Source: Labia minor
Lineage: Eukaryota > Arthropoda > Insecta > Dermaptera > Spongiphoridae
NCBI GenBank assembly: GCA_963082975.1
Contig: OY720345.1
Coordinates: 10,442,491-10,506,490, forward strand
Direction of reading: 5' to 3'
DNA: 64,000 nucleotides
The notes beneath the pieces were generated by a model. It was not told the DNA's origin. It searched no databases and was given only the letters and a program-made list of their open reading frames with translations. Numbering within the stretch: the stretch's first letter is position 1; every line of letters starts with the position of its first letter. A program made the translations under genes and the position numbers. Shown here piece by piece: positions 10,585 to 23,700 of the stretch.

Positions 10585-11240
10585 TATTTTATTTATAGTT
10601 CATATATAGGAAAAACATATAAATATTTTGAAAATGTTTATTTTTTTAACAAGAGAGATACATTTATTTTTTATTAAAAAGCAACAACAAAAAAATTATA
10701 AATAGAAAAAACAAAAACATTATCATAATGTTAAAATCAAAATGGAACATGTTTCATAGTAAAGGAATTAACTAAAATATTCATTTGTTGGTAGTCTTAT
10801 TATATATTAAAATAAAATATAAAAAAATTAAATTATGAAATTATATATACTATACAAAATATACGAAATATAATTAATTTTTTATTAAGTTTGTTTAGAA
10901 AGCAAAATATTTTGTTCATTACTATATAAATATATAGTGGCAATTCAGCAATAGAGTATGAAAAATGTGAAATGTTTTTTAGGAAATTTTTATTTTATTT
11001 AATAAACAAAAAAATAAATTTCATATTATTATAAACATTAAAGAATTATTATTATTATTATTATTATTATTAAGTGTTATTTTTTATTAAGTTAACAAAA
11101 AGAAAATGCTATTAAATAATAATTAATATTATTTATAAATTACTCTGAAATTAAGTAAATATTTTTTAATATAGAACGTTATATTTAACAAAATAGGAGG
11201 ACAATAACATCTTTTATTTTTTAAAATATAACAATATTAG

Positions 11241-11278
<38 letters not shown>

Positions 11279-11664
11279 ATAAATTGTTTTGTCGTATTAT
11301 TATAATTATAAAATTAAAGCAAAATAAAAAATCGTATATAGACATACATCAAAGTGGTATAAAATATAGAAGTGAATTATAAAATAAATTTGTATAAAAT
11401 GTATAAATTGATACAAAAAAATTATAAGTCAAAAGAAAAAAATAGAATTTTTAAGTTTTGACTAGGCTGAAAAGTAGATGCTTCATTGGTATTTTTTTTT
11501 TTATTTAATTTTTTTTAATTCCAAAGCCACAAATTGTTAAGAAGTCGTATAGAAGCAGTATTAAGCAGATGGTGCTTGAAGTTATTATTATTATTATTTA
11601 TATAATAATTTTATTTATTTATTATATAAAATAAATATTTTCATATATATAGTATATTTTCATT
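10585..11664. other. Intergenic DNA between Vps13 and the cysteine-rich gene
   Basis: About 1.1 kb of AT-rich DNA that should hold the Vps13 3' end and the promoter of the cysteine-rich gene. It has an (ATT)n run near 11046-11072 and a (TA)n run near 11242-11272. I see no gene and no clear core promoter. Confidence 0.5.
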
Positions 11665-11706
11665 TTATATTTTTTTTAGTATATCAACAATTTTTTCATG
11701 AAGAAT
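11665..11706 (-). other. Candidate alternative last exon of Vps13
   Basis: A strong acceptor (pyrimidine run then CAG) precedes ATTCTTCATGAAAAAATTG, coding [13 protein letters not shown] and a stop at 11665-11667. An in-frame GT at 11910-11911, after three lysine codons of exon 41, can join to it in phase 0. The result restores an amphipathic final helix like the end of the VPS13 PH-like domain. Without this splice, translation ends LIDTPF at 11885-11887. I favour the spliced form, with unspliced as alternative. Confidence 0.5.
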
Positions 11707-14700
11707 CTGAAAAAAAAGAAAATAATTAATTAAATAGGAAAATGTGTTAGATAAGAATAAATTGATTAATTTGTTTGAATTAGAATATATTAAAACCCTC
11801 TTTTGCACATTTTTGCATATATAATACTAGTATCTATGAAAGATCTTAAAGAGAGAATGAAATATATGTATTTATAAGAATATATCAAAATGGTGTATCA
11901 ATTAATTTTACTTTTTTCTTAGAATCTTCTTTCAAAAGGATAAGCTTTCCAGATGATGATCCACCAAATAAGCCTAGAACTTTTTTACGTGACTCGTTTG
12001 TAGATAAAAGTACTCCGTTTTCATGAATTTTTGGAGAACCTAATAATGTATTCCATGGAAGATCCCATTCAACTTGCCAAGCACCAAATATATCATTGCG
12101 TGTAATATATAGAGCTCGTTTATCTGTGAGAATTAACATATCCTTATCTCCAGGTCCAAGAAACAAATGAAATGCGTAATAATCTGTGGCAGAATATTTG
12201 CCCTTCTCGAGAGTCTGCAAATCAAAGCAAGTAAAATAGTTAATATTAATTAATTGAATGAATAATCAAAAAAGGAGCTTACTCGAAGCACTCTGTTGCC
12301 TAAAGCTTGGTCTTTGACATAGGGTCTTACAAGACCATCTTGTTGAAGAAATCTTGGTGGACGTAATCGTGTTGTCTCATCTCCCATTTCAGTTGCTCTT
12401 TAATTTAAAAGAGAAAATATTAATTTAATTTAATAAAATAATTCATTATCTTTACTATAATAAATAACTTATTTTTATATATAGGCAGGGCCCGCGCTGG
12501 GTATTTGTCCGGGGGTTATGAATGTAATAAATTTTACAAATATAGAGGCAGAAATTTATATAATTTATTGTCCAAATGTAAATGCTAGAGTGGACGCTGG
12601 ATTATCCGTAGTTCCTCGTACAACTTCAAGTAATATATATATATATCAATAAATCATATAAGATTACTTAAATTCCGAAATCGTTTATTTTGAAAGTAAT
12701 CCAAATCCAATTATACTTAAATTAAGATAGAACTATTAAAAGTTTTATAATGGTAAAGAATTTTAACAGAGAATCACTAAAACTGTTTAAAAGTTTCAGT
12801 TTTGTAAATAGTCCCATATGTCTTTTTATCTTTAGATTTCTTTGCATTTCATTATTCTCGAGTCATTCAGTTATGAAAAAAAATAAAAAATAAAAAAATA
12901 AAAAGAATATTAAGAAAATATTGTAGAATAATATATAAAATAAATTTTGTGATTACATTAAAAAATAAATAGAAAAACAAAAAGAAATTGAAGAATTTAA
13001 TATAATCATTGAAATAAAATAAATGAAAAGCTATCAACAACATTCTATACATCACTTCGGGGGTAAAGGAGTCACATGTCTAGGTGCAAAGAGCACCAAA
13101 GGCGGTCTGAATGGCTAGTTTTTTAATAGAATAAAATAATAGTTAAAAATAATAATTATAATTATAACAATAAATAAAACTAAAAATATAATATAATTAT
13201 ATATCATACCTTTTTACAGCATTTAACGAGCCACTTGCAAAATCAATCACACCGCCTGTCGGTCTTGTTACTAGACCAACAACACCTTTGCCAACACCTT
13301 TAAAAAATCCTTCAACTCCTTCTTCTTTCGCTCCAGAAATTGGTTTAGTAAATACTCCCGAAACTCCATCAACAACTCCCTAAAATATAATAATAAAAAA
13401 AAAATAAATAAAACTTTTTTTTTTTAAGTTTAATTCTATTAATAGTTATTATTATACCATGACAAGTCCTTTTCCACTTCGTGCTAAACCTGTTTGTACA
13501 TTTGTTGGCTTTTGTGCAAGCGCTTCACGCCTCTTTCTTTGATAATCATCATCGAATGTAAGAGCAGCTAATCCTTTTCCCATAGCACCAGTTATACGTG
13601 AAACAGCACCAGCTGCACCTCCTACTGTGTGGCCAAAAAGACTTCGCATTCCTAAAACAAGCCCTTCGGCAAATTCTCCAGGACCTTGAATAGCTCCAGC
13701 AAATGGTTCATAAAATAAATCTTCTACTCCTTGTGCAACACCAACAACTAATCCAAATGGATTGCCAATAACATCTAATCCCAATACAAGAACATAAAGC
13801 TGTTTAATGCATTGGCCAACATAATGCATAGTCGCTTCACTACGTAATTGACTTTGAGTAAGAAATAAAAATTCTCGTTCAAAATAAGCCAATCTAAAAC
13901 CAAACATATAAAAAGTTAACGTTTGTAATAATTTATTAAAATATTAATAAAAAAATATTTATTAATTTAACTTTACGAGAACCTTTATTAAATTAATGTT
14001 AATGGTTAATTATATATACAATGGTTTTTATTTAATACCTGAAAACAACATCATTAATATCTGTAAGAGTTACTCCAAAACTTTGCATTAATACATTTAG
14101 GAAAGCTGGAGCTTCGCTTGGCCCTTTATTATTAGTTCCAGACATGGAAAAGCTTAAATGAATCTATAATGTAAAAGAATATCGTTAGAGAAAAATATTT
14201 ACAAAGACTCACTATAAAATATTTGTGTAAATATATTAAAAAATAAATACTTTTAATGGAGAAAAATGAAGTAAATCATAAAAATTCTTTTGCTCTTGTG
14301 TTGATTGTAATGAAACATAGGAAAGTAATGGTTGCACGATATTTTCCAATTCTTCTTTGAAACGTTCTGCCTACATATTTAAAAATAATAATTATGTTAA
14401 TAGTAATAATTGATAAAAATTAAAAATGAAATCTAATATTTTATATATTTTATTATTAAAATGAAAATGTTTGTTACCTGATGAGAGGCCTAGTGCCAGA
14501 ATAAAAAAAAAAAAGAAAAGAATGAGGAAAAGAAGTATAGTTTTGGAAATCTGACAAAATATTCCAGAAGAACATTTATAAATATATTATAATAAAATAT
14601 ATATAAAATACTTACTTCTTCAGCTTCTGATTCTTCTTCAAAATAGAAATTCATTAATTCATTTATAAAACCTAAATCAACTTTTACATGAAATTCTTGA

Positions 14701-17700
14701 ATTAAAAGTTTAAAATATTTGAATTGTTGAACAGGAGAAAAATCTGATGTTCTTTGAACTATTGAGAGTTCAGCAAATGGTTTCACAGCTAAAATACAAA
14801 AATAGAAAAAATTATATTATTTTTATAAAAAAAAATTAATTATAATTCGTTATTGATTAATTATTAGGTTATTACGAAAGTTTTGTCCGTTTTTATGAGT
14901 CTACTTTAAATTTTAATATCTCACTGAATACTTATTCAATTTAATCGAAATAAACGCTATTTGAATCAGCGCACTTTTGCCAACGTAACACAAGTTGATT
15001 AATTCCGTCAGCATAAAAATTGGGTGCTCGGGATTCCATAAAGTCGACGAAGGCCGTTTTTGCCTGGTCCTAATTGGCGAAGGTTCTACCAGTGAGAAAG
15101 TTGTCGAAGTGCTTGAAAACGTTGGCGGTTGGCGAGAGGTCTGGGGATGTATGGTGGGTGAGACAGAACTTGGATGCTCAATTCGTTTAACTTTTGGACT
15201 GTGATTTGTGAAACGTCCGGACAGGCGTTGTTATGGAGCAGGATCGAACCTCTCCCGTTGACCAATTCCGGCTGCTGCTAACGCAATTTTCGGTACATTT
15301 CCTCGATTTCACCACAATAGGACTCTGCTGTGATGGTTTGACCCGGTTGCAGAAAGTTATAGTGAATCACACCACCTGCTGACCACCATACAGTACCCAT
15401 GGTCTTTTTTTTTGGTGGATTTTCGCCTTTGGGAAGTGCCTGGTTGGCTCATCGATGTCCATCCACTGTCCTGAACGTTTCCTGTTGTAGTATAGGATTC
15501 ACTCACACAAAAAAAGGATCGTTTTTGATGTGCAAAAGCAAAGAAGAACAGTCCTGGAAACGTGACAATTTCTGTTGATCGTTCAAATCGTGGGGCACCC
15601 ACTTTTCGAGCTTTTTGACCTTTCCAATACGTTTTAATCCATTAAAAACCGCATGAGAGCTAAGGCCCAGTTCTTCCGCCATCCCACGCATCGTTTGTGA
15701 TGGGTCAGCCTCCACCAGGGTCCTCAAATCCTTGTACTGGATTACTGTAGGTTGACAACTTCGGGGGTCATCTTCGAGGCTAAAATCTCCTAAACGAAAT
15801 TTCGCAAACCAACGTCGAACAGTGCGTTCATGAACACTATTATTGCCAAATGCCTGGTTAATTTTTCGGGCAGAAAAATTGGTTGAAAATCGCTTAACAA
15901 CATCATCGTTATAAGCTGAAAAGAGGCAAAAAATTAAAAGTTAGAAAAAAATGAATCAAATGCATCAATGTATAGAGTACAAAATTCTCTATCGATCAGT
16001 ATATACCACAACACAATAGAATAAATATTTATTGACATATGAAGCGACAAAAACACACGACATTAAAACGGACAAAACTTTCGTAACAACCTAATAAAAG
16101 AAAAATTATATATTTATTATCCATTGTAATTATAAAAAAAAAAAATTATTATTAATTAAATTCAGAAATTTCACCGTGAAACAATATTTGTTAGATGTAA
16201 TATCTTCAAGATTATTTCTAAAAAAATAAAATCAATTTTATAGTAGAGTCAATATTATACCTTTTTCGGAAACACTTTTAGGAGGTGGAACCGGTGCAAG
16301 AACTACTGGAAATACACAATCGTCCAACTGATTATCAACTTGCAATCGATTTAATTTAAGATGCAATTGACATTGATGTGCAGATGTTTTACGTTGCAAC
16401 CATAATCCAGTTTGAAATGTTCTTCTTAAATTCTTTTTACTTGGACGAAGAATTTCTAATGATTCAAAATTTACCTAACAATAAACAAGTAAATAAATAT
16501 ATCATAATTTAGATTTTATTATATTTAATTTTTAATAAGATTTACTTCAATTTTTCCATCTAAAATAACACGAGACTCTGCCATAGAAGGATCAATTGAC
16601 ATTTGATCTTGATAAAATGAATATGCATTTTCAATTAATAATGAATCTTTTGGATTAAGTGGCTTCCAACGTTTCCCAGAATTTTTCCGAGACTCCCAAA
16701 TGACTCCTGAGCTAGCAATAGCAATATACATGATTTCAACATGACTTTTATTATTAATTAATGATAAACCAAGCCCATGAATAGAGATAGTTATTTCTTG
16801 ACCAATTGGTTCTAATTCAGCAGCTGCTTGGGCATATCGGGCTTGTTCTAAATCACAGGTAAATAAGAGTGTTCTTTGTAATCCATTCAAAAAGCTAACC
16901 CAATAAAGTTTGCCTTCTGAAACGGAATCACATGGAAAATCGCCAATACTATCCTAAAATCAAATGTATATATATATATAGATTATTTTACTTTTTCAAT
17001 ATATTATATTAGATAAATAATATAAAATATATAGTTTTTTACCTGACGTAATTTTTCAAATATATCTTTTTTAGATGTATGCCAGCCTATTAATCGAGAA
17101 CCAGTAGGTTCTTGCCAGGTGAAAAGTTGTTTTTTATTTGGCTCAAGTACACTAAATTAAAAAAAATAAAATAAAAATATATTATATTTAAAATCATAAT
17201 TCTTAATTATTTTAAAATTATCATTCATTTTATAAAATCAATCACATACAATGCATTATCTGTATCCTTTTCAAAAAATGATATTGGAACTTTAGTATTA
17301 TTAATTATAAGAGCAGGTGCTAAACCTTCCTCATAATCGGATAATTTGATATAAATCGCCCCTTCCATCATTTGAATATCAACACAAATTCCACCATACT
17401 AAAAAATCAATAGATTAAATAAAATATTATGATTATTAATTATTTGATTTTAAAATAATTTTTGATATTTACCATATTATCAAGTTTTAATAATGTTGTA
17501 TGGACTTGATCATAAGCAAATGTTGCTGTTATTTCTTGGGTGTTTGTAATTCTTAGGCGTGCTTTATATACATTACTTTTAGGCCAATAAGGTGTACATT
17601 TTTGTGAATCAACCTGAAAAAATTATAATTGAATGAAACCAAATCATGAATATAAATAAAAACAAAGAAAAAATAATTATACTTTAATCCAGGGATCTGC

Positions 17701-20700
17701 AGGCCGTTCACTTTCTTGAATTTCTATATTATCGGATGAATTGTTAATTAAAACAATATATGGTGTAAATGTTATAACTTTAGTTAAAGAAGTAGAACCT
17801 AATTTTATATGAACTCCTAGCTAAAATTTAAAAAAAAATTTTTTTAGCAATTTAATATATATAAAAAATATAAAAATAATAAAATATTAATTAAAAAAAT
17901 GCTAATACCTTTTGAGTAGATCCTTTATTTCGACATTCAATTACACCTGAACTACCTGCTACATCTAAAGAAAATTTTTCAGACCATTCACCTTCATTTA
18001 TTTTAACCAGGGCTTTTTTCTTGCCAAAAAATGCTTTGCCTCTAAATGAAAATAGAACAGGTTCAGCACGATTTTCCGAATGACAGATGACATTACTTAA
18101 ATCATCAGAAAATGATTGCTAAAAGAAACAAAAGAAATGACATAAATTAATATATGTTTATATAATATATATAGGTACATATTTAAAATAAAAAAGAAGA
18201 CATAAACATAATGCATGCAAAAAAATCAAAAATAAAAGTAATAATTAATAATTAATTTAGTAAGCAATAAAAATACAAAAAGTGCTGTGAATATTAAATT
18301 ATTTTTTTAAAGAGCAGGAAGCATCAATATAGTTTCTTTATTAAGTGAAATTAATAAGTTAAAAATATTAAAACACCTTTTATTAAAACATTTCTATAGA
18401 ATTTCAGATATATAATTAAAAATAAATTCATTATTGAATAAAGAAGTTTTAATAAGGTTCAGCATCTGCCTGTACTGCTTTATCAATTCCTGTGGATGTA
18501 AATCTATCATGTATGAAACAAGTACACACAACTAAACGTAATTAAAACTTTCAAAACATCATTTTCAATAATTCCTTAGAAATATTTAAAATTGTTGGCC
18601 TGGATCGGCATTACAATTGTATATTATTTAAAAAAAAAATGTTATATAAAAAAAGGATTAAAATAATGCAGTTTAAAGAGATTATTCAAACTATAATAAA
18701 AATTTGATTAATTAGTAATTAAATGAAAAATATTTTTGTTTTTAAAACGAGAGAATTTAAGGTATGTACCTCTGGGCTATCTTTATTTAAGCTTATGTTG
18801 GAAGCCCATCGCTGAAAAAAATATCTAATAACTATGCAAATAGCAAAAAAATAATAATAATCCAGTAAATGTTTTTTTTAGGATACCTTGAAGGGAGAAG
18901 AATTTTTAGGTTTTTCAGCACTTCTTGATTTCTGAAATTATAGAGAAAACAAAAGGGGGAAAATTGAATTTTATTTTTTAATAAAAAAATAATTTTTCTT
19001 TATTTAGAATAGGTACATATGTCCTTTTTGCAAAGAAGAGACTTAGTTCAGGGCGTATTATCCCGTATTCAACTTTTCTCATATTCTCATTAAGTGTTTA
19101 TTAATCTATACGTTTACTTTTAGCTATAGAACTCAAAAACTAACAATATATAGTTTTAACCCGATAACAATATTTACGAGTATAATTAAAAATGCGCAAT
19201 GCAATTTATCTACAACACTCTTGCAAATATTATCTAATTTATAGTTATTATATCTTATAGCATTATATATATATATATATATACACGGTCTCATTATGAT
19301 TTTATATAAAGTCATCGATCAGTTTTTGAGAATTGGATTCCAAAAAACATTTATAATAAATTATATACTATTTCAATTTATGTATAATTATTTATTATAT
19401 ATATATATTAAATAAGTCAATTCTATTTATAGTATAAACATTTCAGTATCTTAGTCGATTTAATTTTATTTCAAATAAACAAAATAAAACTATTACTATC
19501 TATATTAGATATATACATTTTTTATTATTTATGATTTTTTATGCAAACTTTTATTAAAATATGAAAAGTAAAACTTACTTTATAATAAAGTGTTAATCCA
19601 GATTTATTTATCATCCAAAATGGACAATATAATGACATAACTAATGAATTGTTTTTTTCAACAGTATGCATTCCAAAATCCATATATTGTTTATTATTCG
19701 GATCTTGAGATTCGAAAGACCAAATTGTTAATTCAGCAGCCATATGTTCAACTAGATGTTTACAAATCCAATCTTGATCTAAATAGTTTTCAATCTTTTC
19801 ATGAAAAAAAAATATGTAAATTTTTACTTTGAATTTGTTGGGAGAAGGATTTTATATATTAATAAAAATTATAGAAATTATAATTCTTTTTCTATGACTT
19901 TTTTATAAAATTAATATTTATTATTAAAAAATTCAATTATAATTTAAAAAACATTACTTTTAAAATAACTGATGAGACTCCAGGTTCGACTGTAGGTAAT
20001 TCTGTTCGTCCTCCAGCTATAATTGTCTTTTCAGTAATTATTCCTTGAATTTGACATATTATATTTACAGGTAAGAAATTTTTTAATACAAGAGCTGGTC
20101 GAACATGAATATTATAACAAGTACTGTCCATTGTGTGGCGAGAGGTACGATCATAATACACTTGTTCAATTTCTCCAACGACCTAGAATTTAAATAAATT
20201 ATTGAAAAACACACTGATTGATAAATGTAATGTAGATTATAAATTGTAATAATTTAAAATAATAGAATAAAAATGATATATTGAAATTATATTTATTTGT
20301 TTATTTTTTAATTTATGATATATTTAGTTTCAAGTATTTAAAAATATAAATATAACTTTAATTAAAATATTAATTTTATAGTAAATACTCACTCTCATAA
20401 AAAATGGTTCTTTTCTATCTTTTCTTTTCGGGTCGCATTGAAGTAATTTACTTGTAGTAAGCATATTTTTAAGATCTTTCCAGACAAATGGTACCACAGA
20501 AACAGTATAACTGAAAAGAAGTATTTAATTTATATAAAATAATTTTTCTAAAGTTTTACAGGATATAGTGCTTAAATTCATTCATAATAATAATATTAGT
20601 TTGGAAGGAAAGCTCTGCAGGTTTTTATATGTGTACATTTGAAGACTCTTATAGAAGGTGTAACAATCTCAAACTGTTCGAGGTATCGCAGAAGAACTTA

Positions 20701-23700
20701 ACGTAAGCCATACAGCTGTTATGGATGGTTTAAAGCGCCTTGAAAAAGTGAAAAAAGCTAGATTCATCATGATTTGAATGGTTGACAAAAATCTTCACGT
20801 ATGGAGGTTTGTTCTTCTCTGTTAGACCCTTTTTGGTTCGATCACAGTAGCTGTGGTGAAAAGTGGATCTTCTACGATAATCATGATTTTTAATGTAAAG
20901 GAATCAATCGGCTTGTCTCGCGTTGGCAAAAATGAGTTAAATAAGTTGGAGCTTATTTCGACTAATTTGAATGTGAACTATTAAAGAGGGAAGATTTTTG
21001 AATTTTGAAGTTTAACCTCAAAAACATACAAAACTTCCTTCCAACCTAATAATAATGATGATGATTATTATTATTATTATTATTATCAAATCTATCTATC
21101 TCTCTGGCTCTACGGAACTCGAAAGCTTTTGGCTACATTCCTCCAAGTACTCCTATCCTGAGCTACATCCATCCAACTCTTATTTTCTCTTATCTCACTT
21201 TCGTCCCTTTCTACATTATCCACCCATCACGTCCCTGGACTTCCAAGCGAACGTTTTCCAATCGTTCCCTCCACAAATATATTTTTCGCTAGTCTATTAT
21301 CACCCTTTCTTGCTAAGTGTCCTGCCCATCCCAACCTTCTTGATTTTATTACTCTTACTATGTCTAGAGATGCATAGAGGTCATGTAATTCCTCGTTTGA
21401 CCTCATCTTTCTTTTGTCTCCATAAATGCTACGAAGAATTCTATTTTCATATACTCTTAATCTACTTTTATCTCCCAAGGTCAAAGACCATGCCTCACAC
21501 TCGTATAATATAACCGACAAAATAATTGTATTATATATTTTAATTTTGATTCCCTTTGATAATATTTTTGACAAGATAAGCCTGATAACAGACGTTACCT
21601 GATTGCAACCTCAATTTAAATTTTTCTCGAATATTATTATCCTTCGTGATGATTATTATTATTATTATCAAAACCATTGTAAATTATTTTATTATATATA
21701 AAACAATTTTAATTAATTTTGTACAAATATTTACTCATTGACACTGAAGAAAATTTCACTGGTAGGTGTATAAACAGCATTCAAAGGTAAAGTTAATGTC
21801 TTTCCGGGCCCAACACTTCCAACTAATGCTACTTCATTACCTCTTCGAGTCATATAATAAACGTTAATAGGTTCTTCAAAATGATTCCAAATCTAAATAT
21901 TTAAAAAATAATAAATAAAATATAAAGACAAAAAAAATTACGAACATAAATGGACATATATATTACCTGGATTATACTTCGTATTGTTAGTATTTTACAA
22001 CCATCAATCACATCTATCTGAGATACAATACCCCATACATCATTTCCTTCTCCTCGGTATTTTAAAGAGAAATATCTTTTATCTGCACGACTAATTGGAA
22101 GATCCAATTGACAATCATGCCCTTCCATCTATAATTATAAATATATAAATATATTTTAATAAATCTTTTGTATTTGAAAGTTGTAGTACCTTTATGAAAA
22201 GATTATCTTCATCAGATGGCGGATTTATTGGAGATAATTTATTTGCCCGGGTTGCTGCCTCCACTACTTTGTCTTGAGTAAAATCCGATTCACTTAAACC
22301 AACTTGAGCATTTGGCTCAAGAACAATTTGATTAACTGAGGTATCGCTAGTTGATGAATCCACTCGATGAAGCTAAAAATATTGTTATATGAAGCCTAAT
22401 CTAACATTTTTAATTATATTATCTTTAAATCTATTAATTATAATAAATTTATGTGTTGCGAAATAAAAGATTATTTTTAAAACTTTTTGTTTATATATAT
22501 CTATATATTACCTTATAACGTGTTCCGATTAAAAATATAGTTAAAGAAAGTCCTGTTTCATTTTTAATAATAACTGGAGCATTGTCTTTCGATTTAGAAG
22601 GTTTTAATGAAGCTGCTTGACGAAAAGCTTTTCCTATATTAGCTACAGTATCTAAACATGTTTTTGTCACAGTAACTTCTAGATTTAACTAAAATAAATT
22701 TTAAAAATTAAAATAACCACTAAATAAATTGAATAATTATTTAAAATGAAAATGTAAAAAATACCTTAGATGTAATATCAATACTCATAGCAGGGGGTTG
22801 AAAATTAACTTCTTCTAAATCAGATTCTGAGTTTGTTGGACTTTGTATTGATAAAGGTCCTTGATCTTGGTTATTCATCACCACCTAATATAAAAACAAG
22901 CAAATAAACATATATAATTTATAATTAATAATAATAGTTTATTTATTTATTTACAGTAGCTGTCAATTCCCATGGAACATGCATTGTTCGATTATCTTGA
23001 TTAGTTTCTACTGTTTCAATAAGGGGTTCCCAAAGTGCAAGATTACTATTATAATAAGACATTTGTAATTGAAGACTTGAATCAATCGATAACTGAAAAA
23101 TACGTATAATAATTTAAATAAATAAAAATTTAAAAATATATATATTTATTTATTTACTTGTGAACTCCAATTATTAGCTTTAGCATGAAATGCAAAACTT
23201 AATAAAATCATTGGTAATGTTTGATTCCCCATTCCTGCCTCAAGTGTTATTACAATAGTGGGGCAATCAATAAGACATAATTCTTCTTTGCTTATTTCAT
23301 TTATTGAACTTTGTGCAATTAAGGCATCCTGGGCGACTTCTAAAGAAAAAAACAAAGATATTTGTACTTAAATAATAAAGTTCCGAATAACTTTAATACA
23401 CTTTTTAAACTTTATTCTTAAAATTTGATATTTTAATAACAATAAATATTATTACTTATATTCCTTTCAATATCAACAAAGTTATTATTTTAAAATAAAA
23501 TAAATTTCATTAAATAAAACAAATTTTTCATTAAAAAAATTACAATTTTGTGATTAATGTATAATTTAAAACAGTGTGTGGTTCTAAACTTTGTTAACTA
23601 AACTTAATAATACTTTTTAGCAATTTCAAAAGTGATTTTGATATCTTTAATAATGGTTCTCACTTTGAAAGATATCAATTTATAATTATACAATATAATG

